Part shown: positions 43,328-52,413 of the stretch, in pieces
Position numbering within the stretch: position 1 is the stretch's first letter
How the letters are laid out: every line of letters begins with the position of its first letter
Notes under the pieces: model-generated
Database searches by the model: none
Told to the model about the DNA's origin: nothing
The model's input: only the letters and a program-made list of their open reading frames with translations
NCBI RefSeq assembly: GCF_013410115.1
Contig: NZ_JACCCV010000001.1
Coordinates: 62,001-126,000, forward strand
Reading direction: 5' to 3'
Length of the DNA stretch: 64,000 nucleotides
Origin: Tunturiibacter gelidiferens
GTDB lineage: Bacteria; Acidobacteriota; Terriglobia; Terriglobales; Acidobacteriaceae
Translations under genes and position numbers: made by a program

Positions 43328-45805
43328 ATGGCAATCGCTCCTCCGGCCTCTTCGCAGGCTGGCCCGCAGCCGAAGCCGCACGACGAACCGAAGAGCCAAC
43401 CGGATGTGGAACATACCGATACGGGGATCGAGCTGGAGACAGCTCTTCCGGTCGCGGAACCACCGGTTGGATCGGACACGACCTCTCGCGTGAAGAAGAA
43501 GAAGCCTGCGGTGCCTGATTCCTCGGCGCTGGTGATTGCGGGCGTGGAGGAGTCGTCGGCGACCCATCTGGCGGGCAGTTCGGCGAAGGATATTCATGCG
43601 GTGGATGCGAAGTTTCACCGACTTTTGGAGACAGTGCATGAGAACCGGCCGGCGGATGATCTGGAGATCATTCGCGGAGCGTGGGCGTTCTGCCTGCAGC
43701 AGCATGAGGGACAGAAGCGGGCTAGTGGCGAGCCTTACATCATTCACCCACTGGAAGTGGCGCAGGTGCTGGCCGAGTTGAAGATGGATTCGACTGCGAT
43801 TGCAGCGGGTTTGCTGCATGACGCGGTTGAGGATACCGATGTCACCTCTGCTGAAATAGCCAAGCGGTTTGGGGACCAGGTGGCGCACATCGTCGAGGGT
43901 GTGACGAAGCTCGAAAAGATCAAGTTTGCAAATCGCGAGGATCACCAGGCGGAGAACATTCGCAAGATGCTGCTGGCGATGGTGACCGATGTTCGCGTGG
44001 TGATCATCAAGCTCGCGGACCGGCTGCACAACATGCGAACGCTTGAGCACCTGAAGCCGGAGAAGCAGCAGAAGATCGCGCGGGAGACGCTGGATATCTA
44101 CGCTCCTTTGGCGCACCGGCTGGGTATGGGCAAGCTGCGTGGGGAGTTGGAGGATCTGGCGTTTCGATACACCGATCCTTATGCGTATGAGCAGGTGTCG
44201 ACCGAGGTAGACGCACTACGCGGCGCCGGCGAAGAGTTTCTGCAGAAGATCGTGACGCAGCTTGAGGCGAAGCTGAAGGAGTTCAAGATCCAGGGTCGGG
44301 TGGAGTCGCGGATCAAGCGGCTTTATTCGATTCAACAGAAACTGGTGGATCAGAAGATCCCCGTCGATCAGGTCTACGATTTGCTTGCGATTCGCGTGAT
44401 CTGTAACTCGGTGCAGGATTGTTATGCGCTGCTTGGGTTGCTGCACTCGATCTGGCGTCCGGTGCCAGGCAGGATTAAGGACTTCATCGCGATGCCTCGG
44501 CCGAACCTCTATCAGTCGTTGCATACGACGTTGATTGCTGAAGGTGGTCATCAGTTCGAGGTGCAGATTCGTACCGAGGATATGCATCGTGTCGCGGAAG
44601 AGGGTATCGCGGCGCACTGGAAGTACAAGGCCTCGGACAATGTGAGTGCGAAGGACGAGCAGAGGCTGGCCTGGGTGCGGCAGTTGATGGAATGGCAGCG
44701 GGAGATGACCGATCCCAATGAGTTCATGTCGACGCTGAAGATCGATTTGTATCCGGAGGAGGTTTACACCTTCACGCCGAAGGGCAAGGTGGTGGTTCTG
44801 CCGAAGGACGCGAGCCCGATCGATTTCGCGTATACGATTCATACCGAAGTTGGAAACACGACGGTGGGCGCGAAGGTGAATGGTCGGATTGTTCCGCTGC
44901 GGACGAAGTTGCGCAACGGCGACATCGTCGAGATTACGACGCAAGCAGGGCATGCTCCTAGCCGCGACTGGCTTAGCTTTACGAAGAGTTCGCGGGCGCG
45001 GAACAAGATCAAGCACTGGCTGAATGAGCATCAGCGGGAGCGGGCGATCGAGATCGGCAAGAAGCTGCTGGATCGCGAGGCCAGGAAGTACAAGCTGTCG
45101 CTGGGCAGGTTTCATGAGGCTGACTATGACAAGGTCGCCAGTGAGTATGGGTTAGGGACTCAGGCGGAGCTGCTGGCGGGTGTCGGGTTTGGGAAGTTTT
45201 CGGCTCGACAGGTGTTGAATAAGCTGGAGCCGGGTTCGACGATGTCGGCGGAGCCTGCGGCGCCGGAGGGTGGAGTCGGCAATACGGTTGGGCAGATGTC
45301 GGAGGCGGTGAAGCGGGTCTTCTTCGGCAAGGGATCTGACTCGTTGCAGGTGGAGGGGCAGGACGATCTGCTGGTGTACCGGGCGCGTTGTTGTAACCCA
45401 ATTCGTGGTGAGGAGATTGTGGGTTACGTAACGCGAGGAAAGGGCGTGGCGGTGCATGCGAGAAGTTGTCCGAATGTGCAGAATTTGCTGTATGAGTCGG
45501 ATAGAAGGATTCAGGTGGAGTGGTCGCCTTCTCCGACGGAGCCGGGAACGAATAAGGCCCAGACGTATCCGGTTAAGCTGACGGTGTTGTGTGACGACCG
45601 AGCGGGTATGTTAAAGGAGTTTACGGCTATCATCTCCGATGATGGGACTAATATCCGGAGTGTGGATACGAAACCGATGCCGGATGGTCAGGTGATGGTG
45701 GACTTTGTGGTGGAGACGGTGGACGTACGGCACCTGAACAAGCTGGTGCAGAATTTGCGAAAGGTGCCGGGGGTTCGGGATGTTCAGCGAGTGCAGAAGA
45801 TCTAG
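43328..45805 (+). CDS. rel: bifunctional (p)ppGpp synthetase/hydrolase
   Basis: 825 residues of the RelA/SpoT (Rel) type. An unusual N-terminal extension of about 85 residues, Pro/Glu/Lys-rich, precedes the enzyme. Hydrolase HD motif: HPLEVA and H164-D165 (LLHDAVEDTD), intact, so it should degrade (p)ppGpp. Synthetase: RIKRLYSIQQK, IAMPRPNLYQSLHTTLI and FEVQIRTEDMH, also intact. TGS (YTFTPKGKVVVLPKDASPID) and a C-terminal ACT domain follow (about 745-825). It is the only stringent-response enzyme in the window. A -10 box lies 5 bases from the start (leaderless candidate). Confidence 0.95.
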   Translation: MAIAPPASSQAGPQPKPHDEPKSQPDVEHTDTGIELETALPVAEPPVGSDTTSRVKKKKPAVPDSSALVIAGVEESSATHLAGSSAKDIHAVDAKFHRLLETVHENRPADDLEIIRGAWAFCLQQHEGQKRASGEPYIIHPLEVAQVLAELKMDSTAIAAGLLHDAVEDTDVTSAEIAKRFGDQVAHIVEGVTKLEKIKFANREDHQAENIRKMLLAMVTDVRVVIIKLADRLHNMRTLEHLKPEKQQKIARETLDIYAPLAHRLGMGKLRGELEDLAFRYTDPYAYEQVSTEVDALRGAGEEFLQKIVTQLEAKLKEFKIQGRVESRIKRLYSIQQKLVDQKIPVDQVYDLLAIRVICNSVQDCYALLGLLHSIWRPVPGRIKDFIAMPRPNLYQSLHTTLIAEGGHQFEVQIRTEDMHRVAEEGIAAHWKYKASDNVSAKDEQRLAWVRQLMEWQREMTDPNEFMSTLKIDLYPEEVYTFTPKGKVVVLPKDASPIDFAYTIHTEVGNTTVGAKVNGRIVPLRTKLRNGDIVEITTQAGHAPSRDWLSFTKSSRARNKIKHWLNEHQRERAIEIGKKLLDREARKYKLSLGRFHEADYDKVASEYGLGTQAELLAGVGFGKFSARQVLNKLEPGSTMSAEPAAPEGGVGNTVGQMSEAVKRVFFGKGSDSLQVEGQDDLLVYRARCCNPIRGEEIVGYVTRGKGVAVHARSCPNVQNLLYESDRRIQVEWSPSPTEPGTNKAQTYPVKLTVLCDDRAGMLKEFTAIISDDGTNIRSVDTKPMPDGQVMVDFVVETVDVRHLNKLVQNLRKVPGVRDVQRVQKI

Positions 45806-45895
45806 CTTCGTGACTGTCGGGGTTGCAGAGGCGGCGAGCAGGATGTATGGTTGATACCAAGATGATTACTCAGTCCAGCCGAATTTCGTTTATTC

Positions 45896-45931
45896 TCCGC
45901 TATTGGCGCACAATAGCGGCCTCGGCGGAGT
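45896..45931 (+). promoter_or_regulatory. nested hairpin in trpB leader
   Basis: CTCCGC...GCGGAG encloses CGCTATT / AATAGCG (7 bp, loop 45906-45912); the two stems share CGC and compete. It lies 51 bp before the terminator at 45982. Confidence 0.5.
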
Positions 45932-45981
45932 AGCTTCATCTGAGAGATATCTGTAACTTCAGTTGATTCGACATCCTAACG

Positions 45982-46016
45982 AGCCGCGACCTTCCAAGTC
46001 GCGGCTTTCGTTTTTT
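45982..46016 (+). terminator. terminator in the leader of trpBA (possible attenuator)
   Basis: AGCCGCGAC (45982-45990) and GTCGCGGCT (45998-46006) form a perfect 9-bp stem followed by TTCGTTTTTT. It ends only 28 bases before the trpB ATG. It either ends rel transcription (177 bp after its stop) or regulates trpBA by attenuation. Confidence 0.85.
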
Positions 46017-46044
46017 ACGCAAGGCGAGATTGCAGGAGAGACCA

Positions 46045-47283
46045 ATGAGTGTCAGTTCGACGGCAGGTGTGACGGCGGCGGTGGCGGGGCGGTTTGGAGC
46101 GTATGGCGGGAGATATGTTCCGGAGACGCTGATGGCGGCGCTGGAGGAGCTGGAACAGGCGTATGCGTTGGCTCAGAGTGATCCGGAGTTTCAGGCTGAG
46201 CTGGATGACCTGTTGCACAACTACTGTGGACGGCCCACTCCACTGTACTTTGCGAAGAGGCTGACCGGGCAACTGGGCGGGGCGAAGATCTATTTGAAGC
46301 GCGAAGATCTGCTGCATACCGGCGCGCACAAGATCAATAATGCGCTGGGCCAGGGGTTGCTAGCGCGGCGGATGGGGAAGCAACGGATCATTGCGGAGAC
46401 GGGTGCCGGGCAGCATGGGGTGGCGACGGCGACCGTTTGTGCCTTGCTGGGTCTGGAGTGCGTCGTCTATATGGGCGAGGAGGACATGCGGCGGCAGGAG
46501 TTGAATGTCTACCGGATGCGCCTATTGGGGGCTGAGGTGCGGGGGGTTTCGGCTGGGTCGGCTACGTTGAAGGATGCGATCAATGAGGCGATGCGGGACT
46601 GGGTGACGAATGTTCGAACGACCTACTACATTCTTGGAAGCGCTCTGGGGGCGCACCCTTATCCGACGATGGTGCGGGACTTTCATCGCGTGATCAGCCG
46701 CGAAGCACGCGCGCAGATGCTGGAGCAGGAGGGAAAGCTGCCGACGGCGATTGTGGCTTGTGTGGGAGGTGGGTCGAATGCGATTGGAGCGTTCTACGAG
46801 TTTTTACCGGACGCGAGTGTGCAGTTGATTGGTGTTGAGGCGGGTGGGCGCGGGACGGCGTTAGGAGAGCATGCGGCGCGTTTCCAAAAGGTTGGGGGTG
46901 GCCTGCCGGGTGTGCTGCAGGGTACGTACTCGTATGTGTTACAAAATGACGCTGGGCAGGTGAGCAGCACGCACTCGGTCTCTGCGGGGCTGGACTATGC
47001 GAGCGTGGGGCCAGAGCACGCGATGCTGCATGATTCCGGGCGGGCAAGTTATGTCTCGTGTTCGGATGATGCTGCGCTGAAGGCGACGGTGACGTTGTCG
47101 AGGACGGAGGGGATTCTGCCCGCGCTTGAGAGTGCTCATGCGGTTGCGGAGGCGATTCGACTAGCTCCGACGATGGCAAAGACGGATGTACTGATGGTGA
47201 ACCTATCGGGACGGGGGGATAAGGATATGGGGATCCTAGCGAGGGAGCTTGATTTGAAGGGCAGTGAGAGAGCGAAAGGCTAA
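46045..47283 (+). CDS. trpB: tryptophan synthase beta subunit
   Basis: 412 residues from ATG 46045 ([20 protein letters not shown]) with AGGAGAG upstream. It joins indole and serine with PLP. The PLP lysine is K96 (HKINNALGQ); [20 protein letters not shown] at the start, GGGSNAIG phosphate loop and the cation/serine region ([15 protein letters not shown]) are standard. First gene of a tightly packed aromatic amino acid cluster; trpA starts 10 bp after its stop. No trpC, trpD or trpE is nearby. Confidence 0.97.
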   Translation: MSVSSTAGVTAAVAGRFGAYGGRYVPETLMAALEELEQAYALAQSDPEFQAELDDLLHNYCGRPTPLYFAKRLTGQLGGAKIYLKREDLLHTGAHKINNALGQGLLARRMGKQRIIAETGAGQHGVATATVCALLGLECVVYMGEEDMRRQELNVYRMRLLGAEVRGVSAGSATLKDAINEAMRDWVTNVRTTYYILGSALGAHPYPTMVRDFHRVISREARAQMLEQEGKLPTAIVACVGGGSNAIGAFYEFLPDASVQLIGVEAGGRGTALGEHAARFQKVGGGLPGVLQGTYSYVLQNDAGQVSSTHSVSAGLDYASVGPEHAMLHDSGRASYVSCSDDAALKATVTLSRTEGILPALESAHAVAEAIRLAPTMAKTDVLMVNLSGRGDKDMGILARELDLKGSERAKG

Positions 47284-47293
47284 GTACAGGACG

Positions 47294-48055
47294 ATGGCGA
47301 TTGAGTTTAGAAAGAAGCCGGGGATTGTTGCTTATTTGACGGCGGGCGATCCGCACCTGGCGACGACCAAGGATATTGCGCTGGCTGCGATCGATAACGG
47401 TGCGGACGTGATTGAGCTGGGTGTTCCCTTTAGCGACCCGCTGGCGGATGGACCAGTGATTCAGCGAGCCAGTGAGCGGGCCGTGGCGCGAGGAGTGAGG
47501 TTGACCGATGTGCTAGAGCTGGCGAAGGAGCTGCGTGCGTTGCGGCCAGCTGCGGGATTGGTGCTGTTTTCTTACCTGAACCCCGTAGTACGGATGGGAA
47601 TGAAGACGTTTTGTGCACGCGCGGCCGAAGCCGGGGCCGACGGAGTGCTGTTGACGGACATGATTGTCGAAGAGGCGGGCGAATATCTGGAGGAGATGAA
47701 GGCGAACAGACTGGCGCCAATCTTTCTGGCGGCACCGACGAGTCCGGACGCTCGGCTGAAGGCGATCGCTGGGGTGTCGCAAGGGTTTGTGTATGCGATC
47801 TCCCGGGTCGGGATTACCGGAACACAGCAGAAGGTGGCCGGAGATGCTTCGGAGTTGGTGTCGCGACTGCGACAGTTTACGAAATTGCCGATTGCCGTGG
47901 GATTCGGCATCTCCAATGCTGAGCATGTGAGGGCGGTGGGTGAGTTTGCGGACGCAGCGATCGTCGGGAGCGCTCTCGTGGCTCTGATTGAAAAGACTCC
48001 GCCGCCAGAGGCGTCGACCGTAATCGGGCAGTTCATCGCGGGGTTGAGAGCATGA
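47294..48055 (+). CDS. trpA: tryptophan synthase alpha subunit
   Basis: 253 residues from ATG 47294 (MAIEFRKKPGIVAYLTAGDP). It releases indole from indole-3-glycerol phosphate for TrpB. The catalytic acids are E41 and D52 (VIELGVPFSDPLADGPVIQ). GTG 47264 is an alternative start with AAGGG upstream that would overlap trpB by 20 bases. LSRVGITGTQ-type loop appears as ISRVGITGTQQ; GFGISNAEHVRAVGEFADAA is the phosphate site. Confidence 0.95.
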   Translation: MAIEFRKKPGIVAYLTAGDPHLATTKDIALAAIDNGADVIELGVPFSDPLADGPVIQRASERAVARGVRLTDVLELAKELRALRPAAGLVLFSYLNPVVRMGMKTFCARAAEAGADGVLLTDMIVEEAGEYLEEMKANRLAPIFLAAPTSPDARLKAIAGVSQGFVYAISRVGITGTQQKVAGDASELVSRLRQFTKLPIAVGFGISNAEHVRAVGEFADAAIVGSALVALIEKTPPPEASTVIGQFIAGLRA

Positions 48056-48170
48056 GGATCGTCAGTGTGTCGGGACGAAGCGGCGCGATGGGACGTTTAT
48101 CATGGTTAGTACAAAATACTCTGCGGCGAGCTGCGTTTAGACGTGCTGCGTTGCACTGCGAGGCGAGTGG

Positions 48171-48434
48171 ATGGATATCTCCGACTGGAGACAGAAGATT
48201 GATGAGCTGGATGTTGAGATCGTTCGACTCATCAGCCGGCGAGCGGAAGCTGCACGTGCAATTGGAGAGCTCAAAAAGACTGCGGATCTGCCGGTCTATG
48301 AGCCGCGGCGGGAGCAGGAGGTCTTCGATCGTGTCCGCAAGGCAAATCCGGGACCGCTGGCGGACGCTGAGCTGCTGCATGTGTACGAGCGGATCATCGA
48401 CGTAATGCGAACGCTGCAGCGAAGAGACCTTTAG
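48171..48434 (+). CDS. aroQ: chorismate mutase (AroQ class)
   Basis: 87 residues, all-helical AroQ fold. WRQKIDELDVEIVRLISRRA, then AARAIGELKK and VYEPRREQEVFDRV carry the arginines and lysine of the active site. It converts chorismate to prephenate for tyrosine and phenylalanine. The product feeds tyrA, three genes on. GAGG lies about 7 bases upstream. The 115 bp between trpA and this gene have no other gene; an overlapping frame there is out of frame and unsupported. Confidence 0.92.
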   Translation: MDISDWRQKIDELDVEIVRLISRRAEAARAIGELKKTADLPVYEPRREQEVFDRVRKANPGPLADAELLHVYERIIDVMRTLQRRDL

Positions 48435-48522
48435 CTGGCCACACCGGTACTGGAAGCAATGCGACCTCCGAAACCGGTTTGTATCTAATTTAGTTACGTA
48501 CAAAGAGAGTGAAGCGAAGACA

Positions 48523-49542
48523 ATGATAGTTGCGATGCATGACCGGGCGACGGAAGAGAATATTCAGCAGGTGATTGAACGAATGGTGGAGCTCGGCTTC
48601 AACGTTCACCGCACTACAGGCGCGGCACAGACGATTCTGGCGGGCGTGGGAACTCCAGAGCACTTCGAGGTCGCGGAGTTTAAGGTGTTGGCTGGCGTTT
48701 ATGACGCTTATCGAATCTCGTCGCCGTACAAGCTGGCTGGGCGGAACTTCCGACCCGAAGGAACTACGATTACATTTCCAAATGGCGTGGTGGTAGGCGG
48801 AGAGGAAGTTGTCGTGATGGCAGGGCCGTGCTCGGTGGAGTCACGGGAGCAGATTCTGACCAGCGCAAAACAGGTTGCCGCAGCAGGAGCGAAGTTTTTG
48901 CGGGGTGGTGCTTTTAAACCTCGCAGTTCGCCCTATAGCTTTCAGGGCATGGGGCTCGATGGACTGAAGCTGCTGCGTGAGGTCTCCGATGAGACGGGGC
49001 TGCTGGTTATCACGGAGGTGATGGAGATCTCGCAGATCGAGTTGATGCTGCCCTATATCGACTGCTTCCAGGTGGGCGCGCGCAATATGCAGAACTTCAA
49101 CCTGCTGCGCGAGCTTGGGCATGTGCGAAAGCCGGTGCTAATGAAACGCGGGATCTCCGCGACCATCGAAGAGGTGCTGTTGAGCGCCGAGTACATTTTG
49201 TCAGGCGGCAACTACAGCCTGATGCTCTGCGAACGAGGGATCCGGACGTACGAGACCTATACGCGGAATACGATGGATATCTCGGCGATTCCGGTGCTGA
49301 AGAAGCTGACCCACCTTCCTGTGCTGGGTGATCCGTCGCATGGCGTCGGGATTCGCGATCTGGTGCCGCCGATGGCTCTCGCGAGCGTGGCAGCGGGGGC
49401 GGACGGGTTGTTGATGGAGATGCATCCTAACCCCGATAAAGCGATGAGCGATGGAGCGCAGAGTTTGTATCCCGAACAGCTACAAAAGCTTATGGCACAG
49501 CTAAGGTTGCTGGCGCCGGTGGTGAAGAGGACGATTGCTTAA
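48523..49542 (+). CDS. aroF: 3-deoxy-7-phosphoheptulonate synthase (type I-beta)
   Basis: 339 residues. Residues about 1-90 form the ferredoxin-like regulatory domain of the beta subclass (MIVAMHDRATEENIQQVIER); the TIM barrel begins VVVMAGPCSVESREQIL and contains AKFLRGGAFKPRSSPYSF, KRGISATIEE and DPSHGVGIRDLV. It condenses PEP and erythrose-4-phosphate, the first shikimate step. The N-terminal domain is where tyrosine or phenylalanine feedback acts in relatives. A chorismate mutase just upstream fits the known pairing in which the two proteins may form a complex. Confidence 0.95.
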   Translation: MIVAMHDRATEENIQQVIERMVELGFNVHRTTGAAQTILAGVGTPEHFEVAEFKVLAGVYDAYRISSPYKLAGRNFRPEGTTITFPNGVVVGGEEVVVMAGPCSVESREQILTSAKQVAAAGAKFLRGGAFKPRSSPYSFQGMGLDGLKLLREVSDETGLLVITEVMEISQIELMLPYIDCFQVGARNMQNFNLLRELGHVRKPVLMKRGISATIEEVLLSAEYILSGGNYSLMLCERGIRTYETYTRNTMDISAIPVLKKLTHLPVLGDPSHGVGIRDLVPPMALASVAAGADGLLMEMHPNPDKAMSDGAQSLYPEQLQKLMAQLRLLAPVVKRTIA

Positions 49543-49560
49543 GGCGAGGATTCCAGGATA

Positions 49561-50415
49561 ATGGAGCGGGTATTCATCATTGGGACAGGGCTTATTGGCG
49601 CTTCGACGGGCCTGGCGCTACGTGCGGCTGGTTTTGGGGGCCGCATCGACGGGTGGGATACGAGTCAGCTCGAGATGGCTTCGGCCGTGCAGATGGGCGC
49701 GATCGACGGCAGGGCTGCGAGTCGAGAGAATGCTCTGGAACTAGCGCGACTGGCTGATGTAATTGTTCTGGCGGTCCCGGTGCTTGCGATCAAAGACTGG
49801 ATGCAGCAACTGGCGCCCGTGCTCCACACTGGGCAACTTGTGACTGATGTAGGGAGCACGAAGCTTGAGATCGTGGAGTTGGCTCGGCAATTATTCGCAG
49901 GAGATGCTGATGCTGTTTTTCTTCCTGGACATCCGATGGCGGGCAAAGAGTCTGGAGGCGCTTTGCTGGCGGAGGCGGGATTGTTTGATGGCGCGATGTG
50001 GCTGTTTACGCCGATAGCGGTCGAGATGACAGCGATTGAGAAAGACTGGCGCGGGTGGATTGGGTGCTTCGGGTCGCGGATGCTGGATATGGATGCGACG
50101 CGGCACGACGAGATGTGCGCCTGGGTGAGTCATCTGCCGCAGATGCTGTCGACTGCGCTGGCGGCGCTGCTTGAGGAGAAGTTTGGCGATGCTCCGGAGA
50201 TTGCGGCGATTGGCGGGCGCGCGCTGCGAGAGACGACGCGGCTGGGAGCCAGTCCATACAGCATGTGGCGAGATGTAGCGATGACGAACACCGGGCCGGT
50301 CGCGGATACTCTGCTGGCGTTGGAGCAAAGATTGCAGCACGTGCGGGAGAATCTGCGGACGCCGGAGTTGCGGGATGAGTTTGTGCTGGCTAACCGGTTT
50401 CGTCAGCGGCGGTGA
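49561..50415 (+). CDS. tyrA: prephenate dehydrogenase
   Basis: 284 residues. GTGLIGAS near residues 8-15 is the NAD(P) loop, LPGHPMAGKESGGALLAEA is the prephenate site with its conserved His, and HDEMCAWVSHLPQMLSTALA is the helical domain. It makes 4-hydroxyphenylpyruvate for tyrosine. No ACT domain, so it is probably not itself tyrosine-inhibited in the long-form manner. 18 bp after aroF, so co-transcribed. Confidence 0.94.
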   Translation: MERVFIIGTGLIGASTGLALRAAGFGGRIDGWDTSQLEMASAVQMGAIDGRAASRENALELARLADVIVLAVPVLAIKDWMQQLAPVLHTGQLVTDVGSTKLEIVELARQLFAGDADAVFLPGHPMAGKESGGALLAEAGLFDGAMWLFTPIAVEMTAIEKDWRGWIGCFGSRMLDMDATRHDEMCAWVSHLPQMLSTALAALLEEKFGDAPEIAAIGGRALRETTRLGASPYSMWRDVAMTNTGPVADTLLALEQRLQHVRENLRTPELRDEFVLANRFRQRR

Positions 50416-50464
50416 TTGAGCGTTGCGCTAGAAGATTGATGTTTTGCGAGTTTGAAGAGAGATC

Positions 50465-51706
50465 ATGATGCCTGTGAAGGATTCAATAAGCCAATTGAGT
50501 ATCGGCCTTGCGGACGTCGCTGCTGCGCGAGAGCGGGTACGTGGAGCGATTTACTATTCGCCTTGCCCGCACTCGCAGATGCTGTCTGCGCTGACAGGGC
50601 AACAGGTGTATTTGAAGCTCGAAAATCTGCAGATGACCGGCTCGTTCAAAGAACGCGGGGCGCTGAACCGGATTGCGATGCTGACGGCGGAGCAAGCTGC
50701 GCGTGGCGTGGTGGCGGCAAGCGCGGGGAACCATGCTCAGGGTGTGGCCTACCACGCGACGAAGCGAGGGATTCGTGCGCTGATCGTGATGCCACTGGCG
50801 ACGCCTCTTGTAAAGGTAACGGCGACGCGTGGATTTGGCGCGGAGGTGGTGCTGCACGGGGCGAACTATGACGAGGCTTGCGAGGAGGCTACACGGCTTT
50901 GCGAGGCGGAGGGAATGACGTTTATTCATCCGTTCGACGATGCGATGGTAATGGCCGGCCAGGGCACGATTGGACTGGAGCTGCTGGAGCAGGTGCCTCA
51001 GTTGGAAGCGGTGGTGGTTCCTATTGGCGGCGGGGGGTTGATTGGCGGGATCGCCTGCGCGATCAAAGAGTCGCGCCCGGAGGTTCGTGTGATTGGAGTT
51101 CAGACCTCGAGACTGCCTTCGATGGTGGCGGCGCGAACGGTTGGACATCCGGTGACGCTGGAGCCTTCGACGACGATCGCAGATGGTATTGCGGTGCGGC
51201 GTGCGGGAGATACGACCTTTCCAGTGGTCGAGCGCTATGTCGATGAGATTGTGACCGTTGATGAGGATGAGATTGCTTCGGCGATTCTTGTTTTGCTCGA
51301 GCGCGAAAAAACATTGGCCGAAGGCGCGGGAGCTGCGGCATTGGCGGCGTTACTACAGAGGAAGACTACGTTGAATGGGGCGCATACTGCGGTGATGGTG
51401 TGCGGCGGAAATATCGATGTGACGCTGCTGAGCAGGATTATTGAACGCGGCCTCGTGCAGGACGGAAGGATGATCCGGTTGAGGATTCATCTGCTGGATA
51501 AGCCCGGGGCGCTTGCGGAGCTGACGCTGTTGATTGCGAAGTACCGCGCGAACATCGTGGATACGCTCTACAACCGGGCATATTACGGGGTAAACCTGGG
51601 CGATACGACGATCGATATCACCCTGGAGACGCGCGGACGAGAGCAGGTAGAGGAGTTGCTGGCCGCGATGACGGCTGGCGGTTACAGGTACAGCCAAGTG
51701 ATTTAG
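50465..51706 (+). CDS. ilvA: threonine ammonia-lyase with C-terminal ACT domain
   Basis: 413 residues of the PLP fold type II. The PLP lysine is K62 (GSFKERGALNR), AASAGNHAQGVAYHA and VPIGGGGLIGGIACAIKE are cofactor loops. A single ACT domain covers about 330-413 (MIRLRIHLLDKPGALAELTL). It makes 2-oxobutanoate, the precursor of isoleucine, in the cytoplasm. A second ATG at 50468 is equally possible as start. It ends the amino acid cluster and converges on tonB. Confidence 0.92.
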   Translation: MMPVKDSISQLSIGLADVAAARERVRGAIYYSPCPHSQMLSALTGQQVYLKLENLQMTGSFKERGALNRIAMLTAEQAARGVVAASAGNHAQGVAYHATKRGIRALIVMPLATPLVKVTATRGFGAEVVLHGANYDEACEEATRLCEAEGMTFIHPFDDAMVMAGQGTIGLELLEQVPQLEAVVVPIGGGGLIGGIACAIKESRPEVRVIGVQTSRLPSMVAARTVGHPVTLEPSTTIADGIAVRRAGDTTFPVVERYVDEIVTVDEDEIASAILVLLEREKTLAEGAGAAALAALLQRKTTLNGAHTAVMVCGGNIDVTLLSRIIERGLVQDGRMIRLRIHLLDKPGALAELTLLIAKYRANIVDTLYNRAYYGVNLGDTTIDITLETRGREQVEELLAAMTAGGYRYSQVI

Positions 51707-51730
51707 CGGTCTGCGCTGGCGCTTTGGCTG

Positions 51731-52372
51731 TCAGGCTTTTTCGTAGTGGAAGTGAAGTTCCTGCTCGCTGGCTACGGGCTGGCCGTCTTTGGTGGCGGGA
51801 TGGAAGGTCCAGTGCTGAACGGTGGCGATGACGTTTTCATCGATGCCGTGGCCGAGACCGCTGGTCATTTTTATGTCGGCGATCTTGCCTGTAGTGTCGA
51901 TGACGATGTCGAGGATGACGTCGCCTTTGGTGCCATGTGGGAGCGCGGACAGATCAGGTTTCGGCGGCGGGAAGTAACTTACCAGAGCGATGTTGATGTT
52001 TCCGGAGCCGAGTGAGTCGGCGCCAGCGGTCGAGTCAGGCTGGGCGGAGGCTGGGGAAACGGCGTTGGGTGAGGCGGTCGGCTCTTTGGGCTTTTGCGTG
52101 GGTGGCGATGGCAGCGGAGTGGTGGACTTGGCCTGTTTGGGCTGGGTCTTGGGGTTTGGTGCCGAGGTTTGTAGCGGGGCTTTGCCCGGGGAGTACGTCA
52201 GAAGCAGATTGGTTCCGTGCGGACTGCCGGGGAGGCGGATGGGTGCGATCCAGGAGGCGTGTTGGTGGACGAGAACGGCGATGAGAAGCAGATGCAGAAG
52301 GGACGAGGCTATAGCGTAGGTCGGCGTGCGGTGTGGAGCTGTGACGGGTTTGCCGATGGTATCTATACTCAA
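51731..52372 (-). CDS. TonB family energy-transducing protein
   Basis: 213 residues. One N-terminal membrane helix (YAIASSLLHLLLIAVLVHQH) is followed by a Pro/Lys/Thr/Ser-rich periplasmic linker (about 70-120) and a TonB C-terminal domain (about 130-213: GDVILDIVIDTTGKIADIKM, then VIATVQHWTFHPATKDGQPV). It should couple the ExbB/D proton motive force to outer-membrane receptors or serve as a periplasmic domain in another system; no exbB/exbD is nearby. Acidobacteria carry many such TonB-like proteins. Confidence 0.85.
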   Translation of the reverse strand: MSIDTIGKPVTAPHRTPTYAIASSLLHLLLIAVLVHQHASWIAPIRLPGSPHGTNLLLTYSPGKAPLQTSAPNPKTQPKQAKSTTPLPSPPTQKPKEPTASPNAVSPASAQPDSTAGADSLGSGNINIALVSYFPPPKPDLSALPHGTKGDVILDIVIDTTGKIADIKMTSGLGHGIDENVIATVQHWTFHPATKDGQPVASEQELHFHYEKA

Positions 52373-52413
52373 TCTCCTCCTTTATCTGAGATGTGACCGC
52401 AATGCGATCTCTG

